Assembly (NCBI GenBank): GCA_033296885.1
Contig: MU863973.1
Coordinates: forward strand, 1-64,000
Direction of reading: 5' to 3'
Length of the DNA stretch: 64,000 nt
DNA from: Triangularia verruculosa
Lineage: Eukaryota > Ascomycota > Sordariomycetes > Sordariales > Podosporaceae
The first letter of the stretch is position 1, and each line of letters opens with the position of its first letter. Position numbers and translations under genes: made by a program. Of the stretch, positions 1-10,500 are shown in pieces. The notes beneath the pieces are model-generated. The model was not told the origin of the DNA. It worked only from the letters and a program-made list of their open reading frames with translations, and searched no databases.

Positions 1-107
1 GGGTGTGGTGGTGTGGTGTGGGTGTGGTGTGTGTGGGTTTGGTTGTTTTGGGGGGCGGGGGGGGGCCGGGGGGCGGCGGGGGGGGGGGGGCCCCCCCCCC
101 CCCCCGG
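1..107. repeat. Low-complexity G/T then poly-G/poly-C run at window edge
   Basis: About 50 bases of GTGTGG-like sequence are followed by an almost pure G run that flips directly to a C run near base 90. No telomeric TTAGGG is present. The abrupt G-to-C homopolymer switch is more like a poorly resolved contig end or gap edge than biological sequence. The gene next to it is cut off by it. Confidence 0.6.
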
Positions 108-154
108 TTAGTGGTTGAGTTGGTGGGAAGGAAAGGAAGGCGGGGGGAACAGAC

Positions 155-284
155 TGGCTGAGAAAGGGCAGACATAGTCGAGAAAGATCTCGATGGTGTG
201 TTTGGGTTCAAAAGCCGTGGTGGATAGGGAGGAGGGGTCGTCGAAGGTGAGACGGTGGGCTTTGAATTTGGGTGGGAGGGCCAT
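155..284 (-). CDS. DSBA/thioredoxin-fold protein, first exon only (truncated)
   Basis: The ATG at 284 opens a reading frame of about 43 codons ending with the motif DYVCPFSA, typical of fungal thioredoxin-like or DSBA-like proteins. There the VCPFS segment begins the thioredoxin-fold helix after strand 1 and takes the place of a CxxC site. A plausible donor (GTCTGT) at 154 ends the exon, since relatives continue with Lys after FSA. The rest of the gene would lie left of the low-complexity window edge. A TATA-like box (CTATAAAAG on the minus strand, 361-370) is about 80 bases upstream of this ATG, which favours it over any farther upstream start. The family call rests on about 40 residues, so it is tentative. 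Confidence 0.5.
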
Positions 285-360
285 GGTGATTGTTTTGTTT
301 GAATGGGGAGTTGACAATTGATGTGTGAGGATCACGAATGGACTACGGCAGGGGGTGAAG

Positions 361-370
361 CTTTTATAGA
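361..370 (-). promoter_or_regulatory. TATA-like box of the truncated DSBA-like gene
   Basis: The minus strand reads TCTATAAAAG, about 80 bases upstream of the ATG at 284. Position and sequence fit a fungal core promoter. Confidence 0.4.
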
Positions 371-802
371 ATGACAAATTGGACCGCGACAGAAAGGTTC
401 GGGATGATGTGATGGGAGCTTCTGGTTACACATGAAGATAGGCAAGGGGGTGGCATGGGTGGGGTGAATGAGGGGCAGCTTCCGCTCAGTTGCATCATTG
501 CTCTACCCAAGATTCCAAACAGCGATCCGTCGATGCAACTTGTAAGTTGTTTGGGGCTGGGCAACTGTTGGACCAATTCCAAATACTTGTTGCTATTCTG
601 CCTCTGGCTGTCTCTTGCTGAAACTCCTCTTTCTCGGATGACGTTCTCTGCTGGACTTGGTATGCATGCGGGGTAGCTTGAAGCTAGCTAATTGAGTTTG
701 GTGGGAGGGAGAGCTCAACATCGTGAGAGCTACCGCACCGACCGGCATTTTTTAGCTTGGTTAAAGCTTCACATATAAGTCTGACGTTCACTGACAACTA
801 CC
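371..802. other. Intergenic stretch upstream of the 5S gene
   Basis: No credible coding sequence is seen; short open frames here have no recognisable features. It contains the promoter side of the truncated gene on the left and the 5S upstream region on the right. Confidence 0.5.
774..779 (+). promoter_or_regulatory. TATA element of the 5S rRNA gene
   Basis: TATAAG starts 29 bases before the first base of the 5S rRNA. Neurospora 5S genes are known to need a TATA element close to -29, so spacing and sequence both match this pol III arrangement. Confidence 0.6.
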
Positions 803-921
803 ACATACGACCATACCTTCAAGAAAACTCGGCATCCCGTCCGCTCTGCCCTAGATAAGCTTGAAAGGGGCCGGATCAGTACTCAGGTGGGTGACCACTG
901 GGGAATCCCTGGTGTTGTATG
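803..921 (+). rRNA. 5S ribosomal RNA gene (dispersed copy)
   Basis: The 119-base segment begins ACATACGACCAT and ends GTTGTATGT, the classical fungal 5S termini, which pair to form helix I. The internal block GGTGGGTGACCAC is the conserved helix IV/loop region and also part of the pol III internal control region. ACCTTCAAG near the 5' end pairs with CTTGAAAGG to form helix II/III. It is followed directly by a T5 terminator and preceded by a TATA element at -29. A single 5S gene among protein genes, away from rDNA, is the dispersed arrangement known from Neurospora and other Pezizomycotina. It differs at many sites from the main Neurospora type as I remember it, so the subtype and activity of this copy are not certain. 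Confidence 0.9.
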
Positions 922-926
922 TTTTT
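922..926 (+). terminator. Pol III T-run terminator of the 5S gene
   Basis: Five consecutive T residues follow the 3' end of the 5S RNA, the minimal efficient RNA polymerase III stop. Confidence 0.7.
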
Positions 927-1307
927 GTTCTTTTTTAAGCTCATAAATCCCCCTTTGACCGAATATCTTTCTTGCACCTCAAATAAGACGGAAAGCCATG
1001 TTCTGCGGCCATGTTGGTGGACTCAACAACTCTTCTTTATCTAATCTTCTCTAGGTTATCGTTTAGCTCAAGGATCGCACCTAGATCTTCTCACTCTAAT
1101 CATCCATCACACATCCCCCCCCCACTGCATTCTGGCCCGATTTCCTCAAGCGTACTGTATTATTCCCAGCTTACAAGTCCCATATCCCAATTATTACTAC
1201 CAATTACCATGAGGGGTCACCCCATTCTTCCCCAGACATTCCCCAACCTAACCTGCCCCCTGAAACCGCTTTTCCATTCCATTACGAAGCTACCAACTAG
1301 GTAGACA
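927..1307. other. Intergenic, no gene seen
   Basis: Pyrimidine-rich sequence between the 5S gene and the 3' end of the secreted protein gene. An open frame from 1011 lacks any domain or codon signal and is not called. Confidence 0.5.
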
Positions 1308-2614
1308 TCAAGAATCACTACCCTCAACCTCTACAGCAAAAGTAAAAACAGCCCCCTGCTCCCCCGTGACAGTAAATGTTTCCACCACCGGCCCAGTCCC
1401 CTCCGCGTGCTCGGTGTGAACGATCAAAGTCGTGGCTACAAGGCTCGGCTTCGGTGAAGATCTGGTTGTGGCTATATTAAAAGTGGTGGGCGTGACACGT
1501 GTGGCCGTAGCAATCCGGCTGTGGGAGTAACCGCCCGAGGCAACTGCTGTGGTCTTGAGCGTTGAGGGTAAGTGGGTGGAGTTGTTCCACGAGTAGATGC
1601 TGGTGAAGGACTTGTAGGGGATGGTGGATAGGTCCGAGCCGGCGGGGGTGGTCAGAGATTTGTACAGGGTTGAGTTGAAGTCGGGGTAGAGGGTGCTGAT
1701 TGATGGTAAGGGCGGGGAAAGGGGGAGGTGGGTGGTGAGTGAGGGTTTGATTGAGCTGAGGGAGTGGGAGTGAGGGTGGGTGGAATAAATAGGTGGCAGC
1801 GATGAAGGCTCGGGGAGGGTAATCAAGGCAGTGTGGGTATCTGTAGCTGTAGCGACCTCATGGGTGGTGTAAACGACTTGCGCTGTTGTGACTGTGGTGG
1901 TGGATGTACCATCATCACCGGCGGTTCCAGTGGTGGCGTAGGTGGATAACTCTCCCGTTATGGTTGACAACAGATCGGAAGTGATAATGGTCTCGCCCGG
2001 CAATGGGACGAAAGTCGTGGTGAAACTGAAGACCGGTGGAGTAGTCGACGTGCTGGAGTAGGGTTCATCGAAACAAGCCATGTCTGGATCGATATGTAAG
2101 AAGACCTGCGAGCAGGTTGCGTCCGTCTGGTTCAGGTAGTAGTTCACTCTGTCGTAGCGGCCGTTTCTGCAGGCGTAAAATGAGAATGTCCCGTTGTAGG
2201 CAAGCGCCTGGTGATCTCCATGCATCGTGACGGAAAAGAGTTGATCAGGTTCTTCGACGTCGGAGAATGAGACATCGCAAACCAAAACAGTAGAGTTCCC
2301 TAGAAAAATACACGTCAGGTTAGCAGGACCAGACAGAAGACACCAAGGTTGGTGGAGGCGGGAACAGTACAAGCCCACCAACACCCTCGAAGGCTTTGGT
2401 CTAAAAGCCGGCCATTATACAGCCGGAACCACGTTGCTGATTCTGTGACTGGGCTTCCTTCGAGCTGACCGCCTGGTATCTGGCCAACGGTGAGGTTGTT
2501 GCTACTTGCGTCGACTGAGCACAGATGGAACAGACAGACGCTTGTATCGAAGGTATCAGCCGCTACCAAGCGGCCCAGCCCCAGAACCAAGAAGGCGAGG
2601 ACGTGAGAAAGCAT
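1308..2614 (-). CDS. Secreted Ser/Thr-rich glycoprotein with N-terminal Cys-containing domain
   Basis: Two exons (2614-2371 and 2299-1308) separated by a 71-nt intron with donor GTACTG, branch site TGCTAAC and acceptor TTCTAG give 411 residues. Residues 1-19 form a signal peptide (MLSHVLAFLVLGLGRLVAA). The next 140 residues or so hold several cysteines and N-glycosylation sequons (NLT, NST, NGT, NQT). The remaining half is rich in Ser, Thr and Pro, as in O-glycosylated cell-wall or secreted proteins. There is no clear GPI signal at the C-terminus. I do not recognise a named family; a role at the cell surface is an inference from composition. The exon lengths sum to a multiple of three, supporting the splice choice. 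Confidence 0.6.
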
Positions 2615-3302
2615 TACTCAAAAGCAGACTTCGGAAAGATGATGAGGAACGGTGATGTGATTATCGATTTCAAACAGAGAGCCAGACTCCTTGGAATGGG
2701 AGGTCAGATCAGCACGAGGAGTAACCGAACTCTTATGGCATTCAGTATCCGGCGCTTTAGTCCATTGAAGGGCGACAATGTGTGCCACTGGTGGAACAGA
2801 GATATTATTTCTCATAACGGCGATTTTGCTCTAGATATCTTGAACCACGACGCCTCAGGGCCCGTAAACTGTCGGCAGCTCACGATAAAAAGAGATGATG
2901 GTTTCATCCGCTCGGCTCACACCATCCAACAAGGAACTGTGCGTGCATATTGCTTGTGAGCCTCAGCCCCAGTGATACCCATCTCGACTCAACCGTGCTG
3001 TGCAACACCATTATAATGTCACCGTCACATCTGTAATATTATTCACCACCACCCAGATATTTACCATCTCAGACTTTGGGCTTGTCCAACGCACCGAGTC
3101 AACAGTGGACTCGCAGCCACTTATAGCAAGTAGGTAGTCAACTCTCAACGAGATGAACAAAGAGGCAAGAAGATGGCAAAGGGAAATATATGATATGGGC
3201 AGAGGTATCATTTGAGGTTGTGCCCAAACCCTCACAGTGTCATTACTACAAATCAGGAATTGATGCTTTTCGCTGTAAAGAATTCAAGAACTGAAGTGGC
3301 CA
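2615..3302. other. Intergenic between two minus-strand genes
   Basis: It holds the upstream region of the secreted protein gene and the 3' region of NOG2. Open frames here (for example 2525-2959 on +) overlap exon 1 antisense and look like shadows. Confidence 0.5.
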
Positions 3303-5604
3303 TTACGCCTTTCTCCGTTTCCTGGCTGCTGGTGGATCTGGTTTTTGCTCCGACTCAGCGTCGTCTGAGCTCTCCTCATCACTTGACTCACCGAGGGATA
3401 TCATGTCCTCGGCATCGTCACCACCCTCTTCCTCGTTATCCTCACCCTCCGCCTCGGAGTCACTGTCGCTCGAGAAGCCAGAGAAGTCCGCATCTTCATC
3501 TGAATCTTCAAGCTCCTCGGTGGCAGCCAACGTGGAGCCAGCCATAGATGTGTCAGCAACGCTCTCGCCGTCGGCTTCGCCATCACGTTTCCGCTTCCGC
3601 ATCTCACCAAGACGGCCCTGGCGACCCTCAATAACATCATCGTCCTCAGTGCCCTCCATTGCCGGCGCGGGCGTGAACCATGGGATCTTACCACGCATAA
3701 AGTCATTCAAGACCATCTTGGCAACACCATCCACATCTGGTTCACCACCCTTCAACAATCTACCACCCTTTCTGGCCAACATCTCAAGGAACTGGATGTG
3801 GTCTTTCCAACCCTTCATCTCATATGTCCTTTCCATATGATGCGGCTTAACCTTGCTCAAAACGGCAGGAATGTACTGCTCAGGATGCTCAACGTTTTCA
3901 ACACGAACAACACCACGGAGGAGAAGATCCTGCGGTGTGTCATGTTGATTGGGTGGCACAATACCGGGGCAGTCGATGAGATAGATTCTCTTCATCAGAG
4001 TAACATATTGCCAAACCTTTGTCTCACCAGGGATGGGTGCGACCTTGGCAACTGGCTTGCCACGAAGGGCGTTGATGATGCTTGACTTGCCCACATTGGG
4101 ATACCCAACCAGACCAACACTGATCTGCTTGCGGTCCTTGTGGAGAATGCTAAACTGACGGAGGAGATCGATCAGAGAACCACGACCAAACGGGTTCTTC
4201 ATGCTTGACCTCATGGCGCAAGTAGGGCGGTCCTTTTGAAGAACACGGATCCAAGCAGCCTGAAAGTCTGTTAGCGTCCGCTGTGGAAGCAACATCTTCA
4301 AATGCAATTGTTATATAGGGGAGAAATGTATGAAACATCACTAAGAAAACCGCAACAATTGCCCAGTAAAGGGCGCGGCGGTTTTCAACTCGTATGAAAC
4401 ACGTCCGGTATCCGGCGCCAGAACCCCAAGACGGAGCCTGACAATCCCCAACCTGATGACCAGGCCAGAGAAGTTGGAGGTGGATATCGCTCTCCCAGGG
4501 ATGTAACGCACGACTTCCATTGCAGTAGCACACGAATGTGCGGAAGCATCCTGACAAAACCCCTGGGGTACTTCCAGTGACATTGGAGAGTACCAAAAAA
4601 GTGCAATGACCAACAGAAGCGGAATGGTGTTACTTACGGCTGTGCTGGATGGAACCAGATCAATCTTGTTGAGAACGAAGATGAGATGCTTGTGGGGAGC
4701 TTCAGTAGAAAGATACTTCTCCACGTGGCGGCATCTTGTGCCAACAGGATCGCGGGCGTCGAGAACATGGAGGATGACGTCCGAGGAGTCAATCACCTTG
4801 TCTGCAGCCAGATGTTAGTAAGATGCTGATGTCAATTACAAATGCGCTGATGCTTACAGAGCTCGTTCCAGATGCGCTTAGATTGACCCTTGAAGAAAAT
4901 GGCTTCCTTGGCCGTTGAGACACTGAAGTCAATCTCTGGGTAAACGCTCTCCTTGTTCTCGACCTCGGCCGCGCCAGAAGTACCACTGAGCAGCTTGATC
5001 TGTTCCTGTCTAGCGGTATATGCGTCGAAACTTGACTCAGTGTGGCCGGCCAATTCATCGACAGTGGCGAAGCTCAGCTTAGGACGTTTCCTTTGCGCCT
5101 TGGGACCAAATGTGTCTGAAAAGGGCGCGCTTTCAATCGTCATCTTGGCCTGATGTTTCTTCAGGCCATCCTCGAGTTTGGGCCCATCATCGCGGATCAA
5201 GCTCATGGGAAGCTTGTTGCTCTTGAGCAGTACTGAATATGGGTCCTTCTGATTCTCCTCCACGGCCTCCCGGAATGACGTGAGGGTGTCCTGGGAAATG
5301 ACTCTGGTGTTGCTGAACCATCTTCGGTTCGGCTCGATGACGGCCTTGGGGCGTTCTCTGCTCTGGAAAGAAGCAGCTTTGACAACCTTGCCATCCTTGT
5401 TGCGAATCGCCTTGCCCTCCTTCAGGATGTTGAGGGTCTTGATCTTCTTCGCGGAGCGATAGAAGTTTTCGCCCTTGACCTTGGGGTCGCCTGTAACCTT
5501 GCCCTGCCGCTCAATGCGGGTCTTCTCCTTCTTTCCTGTGCTGGCGGGTTAGATGGCGATGTCAATTGAGATGCTGATAGGTGTTGCGACTTACCGGTTC
5601 CCAT
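3303..5604 (-). CDS. NOG2: Nucleolar GTP-binding protein 2 (60S pre-ribosome export GTPase)
   Basis: Four exons are read: 5604-5595, 5535-4858, 4801-4638 and 4259-3303, giving 602 residues in phase. The start MGTGKKEK and the run through EENQKDPYSVLLKSNKLP are typical of NOG2/NUG2. The GTPase motifs are circularly permuted as in the YlqF/YawG family: G4 NKID near residue 275, G1 GYPNVGKSS at about 336-344, and G3 DCPG at about 380-383. The C-terminal 130 residues are an acidic Glu/Asp/Ser tail ending in a basic RKRRKA. The protein acts in nucleolus and nucleoplasm on late pre-60S particles before export. The first exon codes only 3 residues plus one base. Intron 3 is 378 nt, about five times the local norm, and folds strongly (see separate entry). 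Confidence 0.93.
4260..4637 (-). ncRNA. Candidate intron-encoded structured RNA (possible H/ACA snoRNA) in NOG2 intron 3
   Basis: The intron runs from GTAAGT at 4637 to TTTCAG at 4260. Seen in sequence: a hairpin GGTACT[C]TCCA / TGGAAGTACC at 4594-4567; a five-pair stem GCACA/TGTGC closed by a TTCG tetraloop at 4541-4528; an enclosing stem CATTGCA/TGCAATG (4608-4602 with 4524-4518); and a perfect nine-base stem GAAAACCGC/GCGGTTTTC (4386-4378 with 4353-4345) containing GCCC/GGGC and an unpaired internal loop, a shape like a pseudouridylation pocket. Known: the intron of S. cerevisiae NOG2 hosts snR191, an H/ACA RNA guiding two pseudouridines in 25S helix 69. Inference: this may be the equivalent RNA. 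I did not find a clean ANANNA hinge, and ACA positions are ambiguous, so class and ends are unsettled. Confidence 0.45.
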
Positions 5605-6051
5605 CTTGACTGAACGTTACAACGCCAAGCAGAAACTAGAAAACAAAGAGGAAAAGAAAAGGCAAAACGATGACCTCGCCCGCGAGAGGGGTCTGAGGGA
5701 TGGAAATTAGAGTTTTGCGGTCTCCCACGGGGGAAAGTGAATGTGGAAGACGAGGAGAAAAAGTTGGGAAGGGTGCGAAAAGCAGAGAGTCGCGCAGAGT
5801 AAATGCAAAGTTTTGGAGGGGTGGATCTCTCAAAGTCTCTGAAAAAAGAGCGGTCAACCACGGCAGAACCCCCAAGGACCAACCGCACTACTCCCAAACA
5901 GCTCTAGCGCCGATCAGTCGGCCCAGCGAGCATCAGAATTTCCAAGTCGATTCACGACCGCCCGCACCTCGCCGTCGACGACCGCCCCCTCATCCCAGTC
6001 CAGGAAGTCCGCCAAATTCTGTCTCTACACCGACAGAAGCTTCCCCCCAAA
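5605..6051. promoter_or_regulatory. Divergent promoter region NOG2 / mS26-like gene
   Basis: Only 447 bases separate the two divergent start codons. The segment is purine/pyrimidine biased with no TATA box near either ATG, as is usual for housekeeping genes. Shared control of a cytosolic-ribosome assembly factor and a mitoribosomal protein is possible but not shown. Confidence 0.5.
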
Positions 6052-6996
6052 ATGCCTCCGTCACTCCCCCGACCGGTCCTCTCCGGCCTCGAAGCCGCCC
6101 TCACTTCCTGCCGCCTCACCCCAACACCACCACGGCACCTCTCCCGCTCCCTCTCGACAACCCCCTCCCACCTCCAACAATTCTTCCCCCCCGACTCCCC
6201 TAAATTCATCACCATCCCCGAACCCGCCCAATCCGCCGACTCCAAACCCTCTCCCGTAAAAGGCCACCTCCCCACCCCCCGCAACATCTTCCCCACCCGT
6301 GGCGGCCGCCTCAAAGCCAGAGCCGCCTTCGTCAAGTCGGCCACCCCCCTCTCAAAATCCGAACGGCTCGGCCTCCCTCCCAAATCCGCCGAAGAAGCCG
6401 CCCACCGCAAGTCCGCCGCCGTCCGCCGCAAGAACCTCGCCGAGGGTATCCAAGGCCTCTACGTCCGCAAGCGGCTCCACCAGACGCAGATCCTCTCCCG
6501 CTCCCAGTACAAGGTCGAGTTCAACAATGCCCGCGCCAACGCCCCCGAGCGCGCCGACGAGGTCCTCACCCGGTCGACCGTCAAGGACTCCACCGCGAAG
6601 CAAGTCCAGGTGAAGCCTGACCCACACCGATTCAACCACGCCATCATGGCCAAGAAGAAAACGGAGCGGCTGGCGGCGCAAAAGTCGGAGGCGAGGAAGG
6701 ACGCCCTCGCGCAGCTGTACGTGGCGGCGCAGACGTTTATTGTTACTGAGAAGCAGCTCGAGGACAGGGTGGAGGAGCTGTTCAGCGAGGACGCCTTCAC
6801 CAACCGGGGCATCAAGGAGTCCAACATGTGGGATTCCCAGGGTGCGCCGGTCAGCATCGCGCAGAGGCAGGCGCAGGTTTCGGGAGCCAAGTTTGGTTTG
6901 TCTAGCGAGGCGGGACCAGCGCTCCAGGCGGCGGTGAGGCAGAAGCTGGTGGCGGAGGAGCTTTCTGGGGGCAAGCTTGTCATTGATACCCAGTAG
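6052..6996 (+). CDS. Mitochondrial small-subunit ribosomal protein, Pet123/mS26-like
   Basis: Single exon of 314 residues. The N-terminus is rich in Arg, Ser, Pro and Leu without acidic residues for about 60 residues, a mitochondrial targeting profile. The middle (about 140-260) is a long basic helix region with GLYVRKRLHQTQ, then AKKKTERLAAQKSEARKDAL and LYVAAQTFIVTEKQLEDRVEELF, resembling the coiled mS26/Pet123 family of the fungal mitoribosome. The ATG at 6052 has an A at -3 (CCCAAAATGC), a good context. It is divergent from NOG2. The C-terminal variable tail fits the family but is not diagnostic, so the precise subunit name is less certain than the mitoribosomal role. Confidence 0.65.
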   Translation: MPPSLPRPVLSGLEAALTSCRLTPTPPRHLSRSLSTTPSHLQQFFPPDSPKFITIPEPAQSADSKPSPVKGHLPTPRNIFPTRGGRLKARAAFVKSATPLSKSERLGLPPKSAEEAAHRKSAAVRRKNLAEGIQGLYVRKRLHQTQILSRSQYKVEFNNARANAPERADEVLTRSTVKDSTAKQVQVKPDPHRFNHAIMAKKKTERLAAQKSEARKDALAQLYVAAQTFIVTEKQLEDRVEELFSEDAFTNRGIKESNMWDSQGAPVSIAQRQAQVSGAKFGLSSEAGPALQAAVRQKLVAEELSGGKLVIDTQ

Positions 6997-7552
6997 ATGG
7001 GCTCCCAGTCTGGGGTGTAGAAGCAGTGGGGATGATCTGGGGCGGGTAAGAATACCTGTTCTTCGACGATTGAGGTGGTGGTAGGAAACTGCCGAAAACG
7101 TCTTGTATTAAAGCCTTGCTAAAAAGGGGGGCGTGTACAAATAGAATCCGGTTGCAAAGGTGGCCGCGTACCTTATATGCATCTGTAGATAATCTTTGGT
7201 TTCTACATTCAAAAGGGAAGCACATAGAGATATTTACAAAATGAAACAAAACAAAAACAAATCACCTCAAGTTTCCCTTTCCCTAAATATTTCGCTGGTC
7301 AAATCCAAATATCAACATGCGCCTCTGAGAACGCCAAATGCCCCCTCATTCCCGGACCTATCGTTGCTCCTTCCTCCTCAAGCGCGTGCAATACCTTACC
7401 ACCACCGGTTGTAACATGACAACTGACAACGTTAAATCAGAGAAACAATGCAGTACCAACAGAAAGCAAACCACTCTCTACCTCACCAACTCTTTAAAGG
7501 ATGAAGCCTTGAACCATCACTGTATCCCAGAGGTTACATCTACCACCAACAA
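6997..7552. other. Convergent 3' region
   Basis: Facing 3' ends of the mS26-like gene and the ABC transporter gene. AT-richer than the flanking coding sequence, with poly-A-like tracts (AAAACAAAACAAAAAC near 7241-7260). No gene is seen. Confidence 0.5.
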
Positions 7553-10500
7553 CTATCTCCTCTCTACCAAAAGAACATGCATCGCGGCATACGCCAATAC
7601 AATAAACACAGCACCAAACACACCCAGGTTAATGATATCCATCCACATAGCCTGGTTGTCAAAACCAAACGAGCTGAGAATGGCGGCGCCTGGTACGGTA
7701 ATATCGATACCGATCTTGTGATCGATCAGAGTAAGCTGGGTGACTTCGTTCACAATAAGTGCCTCGAACCCGTAGTGGAAAATCGACAACCACTGGAGCC
7801 AGAGAGCGGCTGGAGGGATGGCGTTGTGGTTGAGCAAGAGACCAGCAAAGAGCAAGCTGAACAGCATCACCAAACTGCCAATTAGATTGGCAACGCCATG
7901 ATCCTTGCAAACAATACCGATGAACAAACAGATGCCTGCGGCAGCAAAGTTGAAAAGAACCAGAACCAACATGAAGATCAAAAACTTGGCCGGCTCAGGA
8001 ACGAGGCCAGTCATTGGGTAGACGATGGCGCCGAGAAGAATTGGTGGGATAATTCTGAGAGGAATGATGTCGAAGAGGACCTTGGCGGCAAAGTAAGTGA
8101 TGGGTGAGTAGTATCCGTTGGCTCTCTCGCGGACAAAGAGGAGCCGCTCCTGGGAGAAAACAGACAAGCTGGTGAGAGTGCTGAATCCAAAAAGAGCAAG
8201 GACGAAAAAGAAGAGACCAAGTCTGTTTTGGAAACCAGCAATATCCATGGTAAGACCATAGAACAGGTACCCGGCAAAGACGGCGAGGAGAATGGCAATG
8301 GCGTAATGAGTCAACATCAACATAGGGTTGCGGTAGAGATTTCTCCAGGTACGCTGTGACAGCAGAACAAACTGTCGCCAGTATCCAATACGGGTGTATC
8401 CCCGGCCCATGGCACCGAGGTTGATGTTGGGGCCATCTGCCACATATCCGTTGGCGTTTTGACCATTGCTTGCGGCCGCTGCGGAAACAGCCTGCTCAAT
8501 CTCGTCATGTGTGTTGCCTGCAATATCTGACAGAATGTACGAGTGCACGAGGAGATCAAGGTCGGTTCCCGTGGCGACTGGAGGGGGCAAATCGTCAGGA
8601 TCTTCCGCGACTGGGGTTGGCAGTTGACCGGGTGCCTGACGTTGGAGCTTGTACGCTCCGATTTCATCCCCCGCATCCGAAGAGGCAGCAGTATCGGCCG
8701 TTTGTTTGCGCCGAGTGTAAAGCTCTCGCTCCTGCCTCAGTCTCACTGAATCACGACGCGACCCGCGAGGGCGAGACGAGCTAGCCGTCACCGTACTCTC
8801 GTTACCAACACTGTTGCCTGAGATACTGGCAACCGATTTGACAGCGCGAGTGCTGCTAGGACCAATGCTACCCCCATCAGTAGAGAGGGTACCGTCATCA
8901 TAAGAAGTGGTAGAAGAGGCGTGCATTGTGAGATCGACGAGGTAATCAGCGATGTTGAAACCAGGAGGGCAGCTATAACCGATTTGATCGAAATAGTCCT
9001 GGCACTGGTGCAATGGTCCAGAGTAGACAGTCTTGCCCTGAGCCAACAGAATGAGGCGGTCAAACAGCGCGACAATGTTGGATCTCGGCTGGTGAATCGT
9101 GAAGATGACAGTCCGCTTATACGTCTTTGCCAATGTGACCAAACATTCGATAACGTTGTAGGCGTTGTAAGCGTCAAGGCCACTGGTGGGTTCGTCAAGG
9201 AAGAGGATAGAGGGGCTGGTGACCAACTCGCAGGCGATACTGACACGCCGCTTCTCCCCGCCAGAGATACCGCGGCCCTTGCCTTCTTCAGAACCGATCA
9301 GTGAGTCCCGAATGTGGTGAATGCCCAGCTGCTTCTCAACCTCCACGACTCTCTGCTCCTTCGCAGCCCGTCCCATGTCTTTAGGCAGACGGAGCAGCGC
9401 ACTGGTCATGATTGTCTCGTGAACCGTAAGGGTGGGCAGCATGGTGTCTTCCTGATCGACAAATCCCACAGCATTCTTGTAGTCGACATCGTTGACCTTT
9501 TCTCCGTTGACATAGAAATCACCAGAAACTTGGCCACGCTTGTTCTTGCGAGCCAAGATGTCCAAAAAGGTGGTCTTTCCAGCACCTGAAGCCCCCATGA
9601 TAGCCGTGACCTCTCCAGGATGGGCCATTCCCTGAATCCCAGAAAGAATTTGCTTGCCATTCAGATTGTAAAATACGTTCTGGAAGTAAAGTGACGCCGG
9701 CTTATGGTCTGCCATAAGCTTGATGGCTTCGTCGTCCGAATCGTCCAGATGGATGGGCCCGTACTTGAATTGCCTTCTGGACAAGTACCATGTCAGAAGA
9801 ATGACGCCCACCAAGAAAAGCGCACAACCGGCGATGACTCCAGCAATCAATGGCGTGTTGATCTTCGGAACCTGGGGAGCATAGCCGGGGACTTCGGTGT
9901 GATAAAGGCATTCGCCAGCGCCGCAGCTGAGCAGAATGCTCGAGTCACCAAAAATATCGCTAATCAAGTTGTTCATCTCGGGCTCTTGGAAAGAGCATTT
10001 CTTGTCCTCTCCTGGTCGTTGCACACACTCGAACTTGGCGGGTCCCTTGATCATGTTGACCAAGAAATCACTGATATCGACGGAGCCGTTTTCACCGCAA
10101 AGCATGCGGTCGGGGATACATTCGCATTTGATCTTTTCGCACTTGTAGGAGGTCGAATTCTTCGTTCCGGAAAGGTCATAATCGGCACTCGAGTCGCATT
10201 CTTCGAGATGGCACATGAAAGACTCCTTCTGGTCAACCCAGACTGTTAAGCGTTAGCACGAGTGTCAGAGTACGGGGTGACACACCGGACTCACATTGGA
10301 AATCGCACAATCCGTTGTCTCTCTTGCAGTTAAAGGTGACTTGTGGGATCTGGGCACCCAACAGGCTACGAATAGCCTTGTTGGTGACATCGCACATTTG
10401 GAAGTTTTGCTTGACCACCTCACCACCAGTGTAACAGACACCGCCATCACCGGTTTCGGTCATGGCGTCGCATGCTCTATCGCTGGTGCACACATTGCAG

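Noticed and set aside
1..107. Telomere or subtelomere end
   Set aside because: No TTAGGG repeats; the run is a G/C homopolymer.
1011..1304. 97-codon plus-strand frame
   Set aside because: Pyrimidine-rich intergenic sequence with no domain, signal or codon bias.
3403..3840. Ser-rich plus-strand frame opposite NOG2
   Set aside because: Reverse complement of the acidic Glu/Asp/Ser tail of NOG2.
4341..4637. Coding continuation of NOG2 exon 3 into the open frame that follows it
   Set aside because: The GTAAGT after SSTA and the acceptor before AAWIRVLQKDRP rebuild the continuous GTPase; the readthrough sequence has no NOG2 similarity and is the structured intron.
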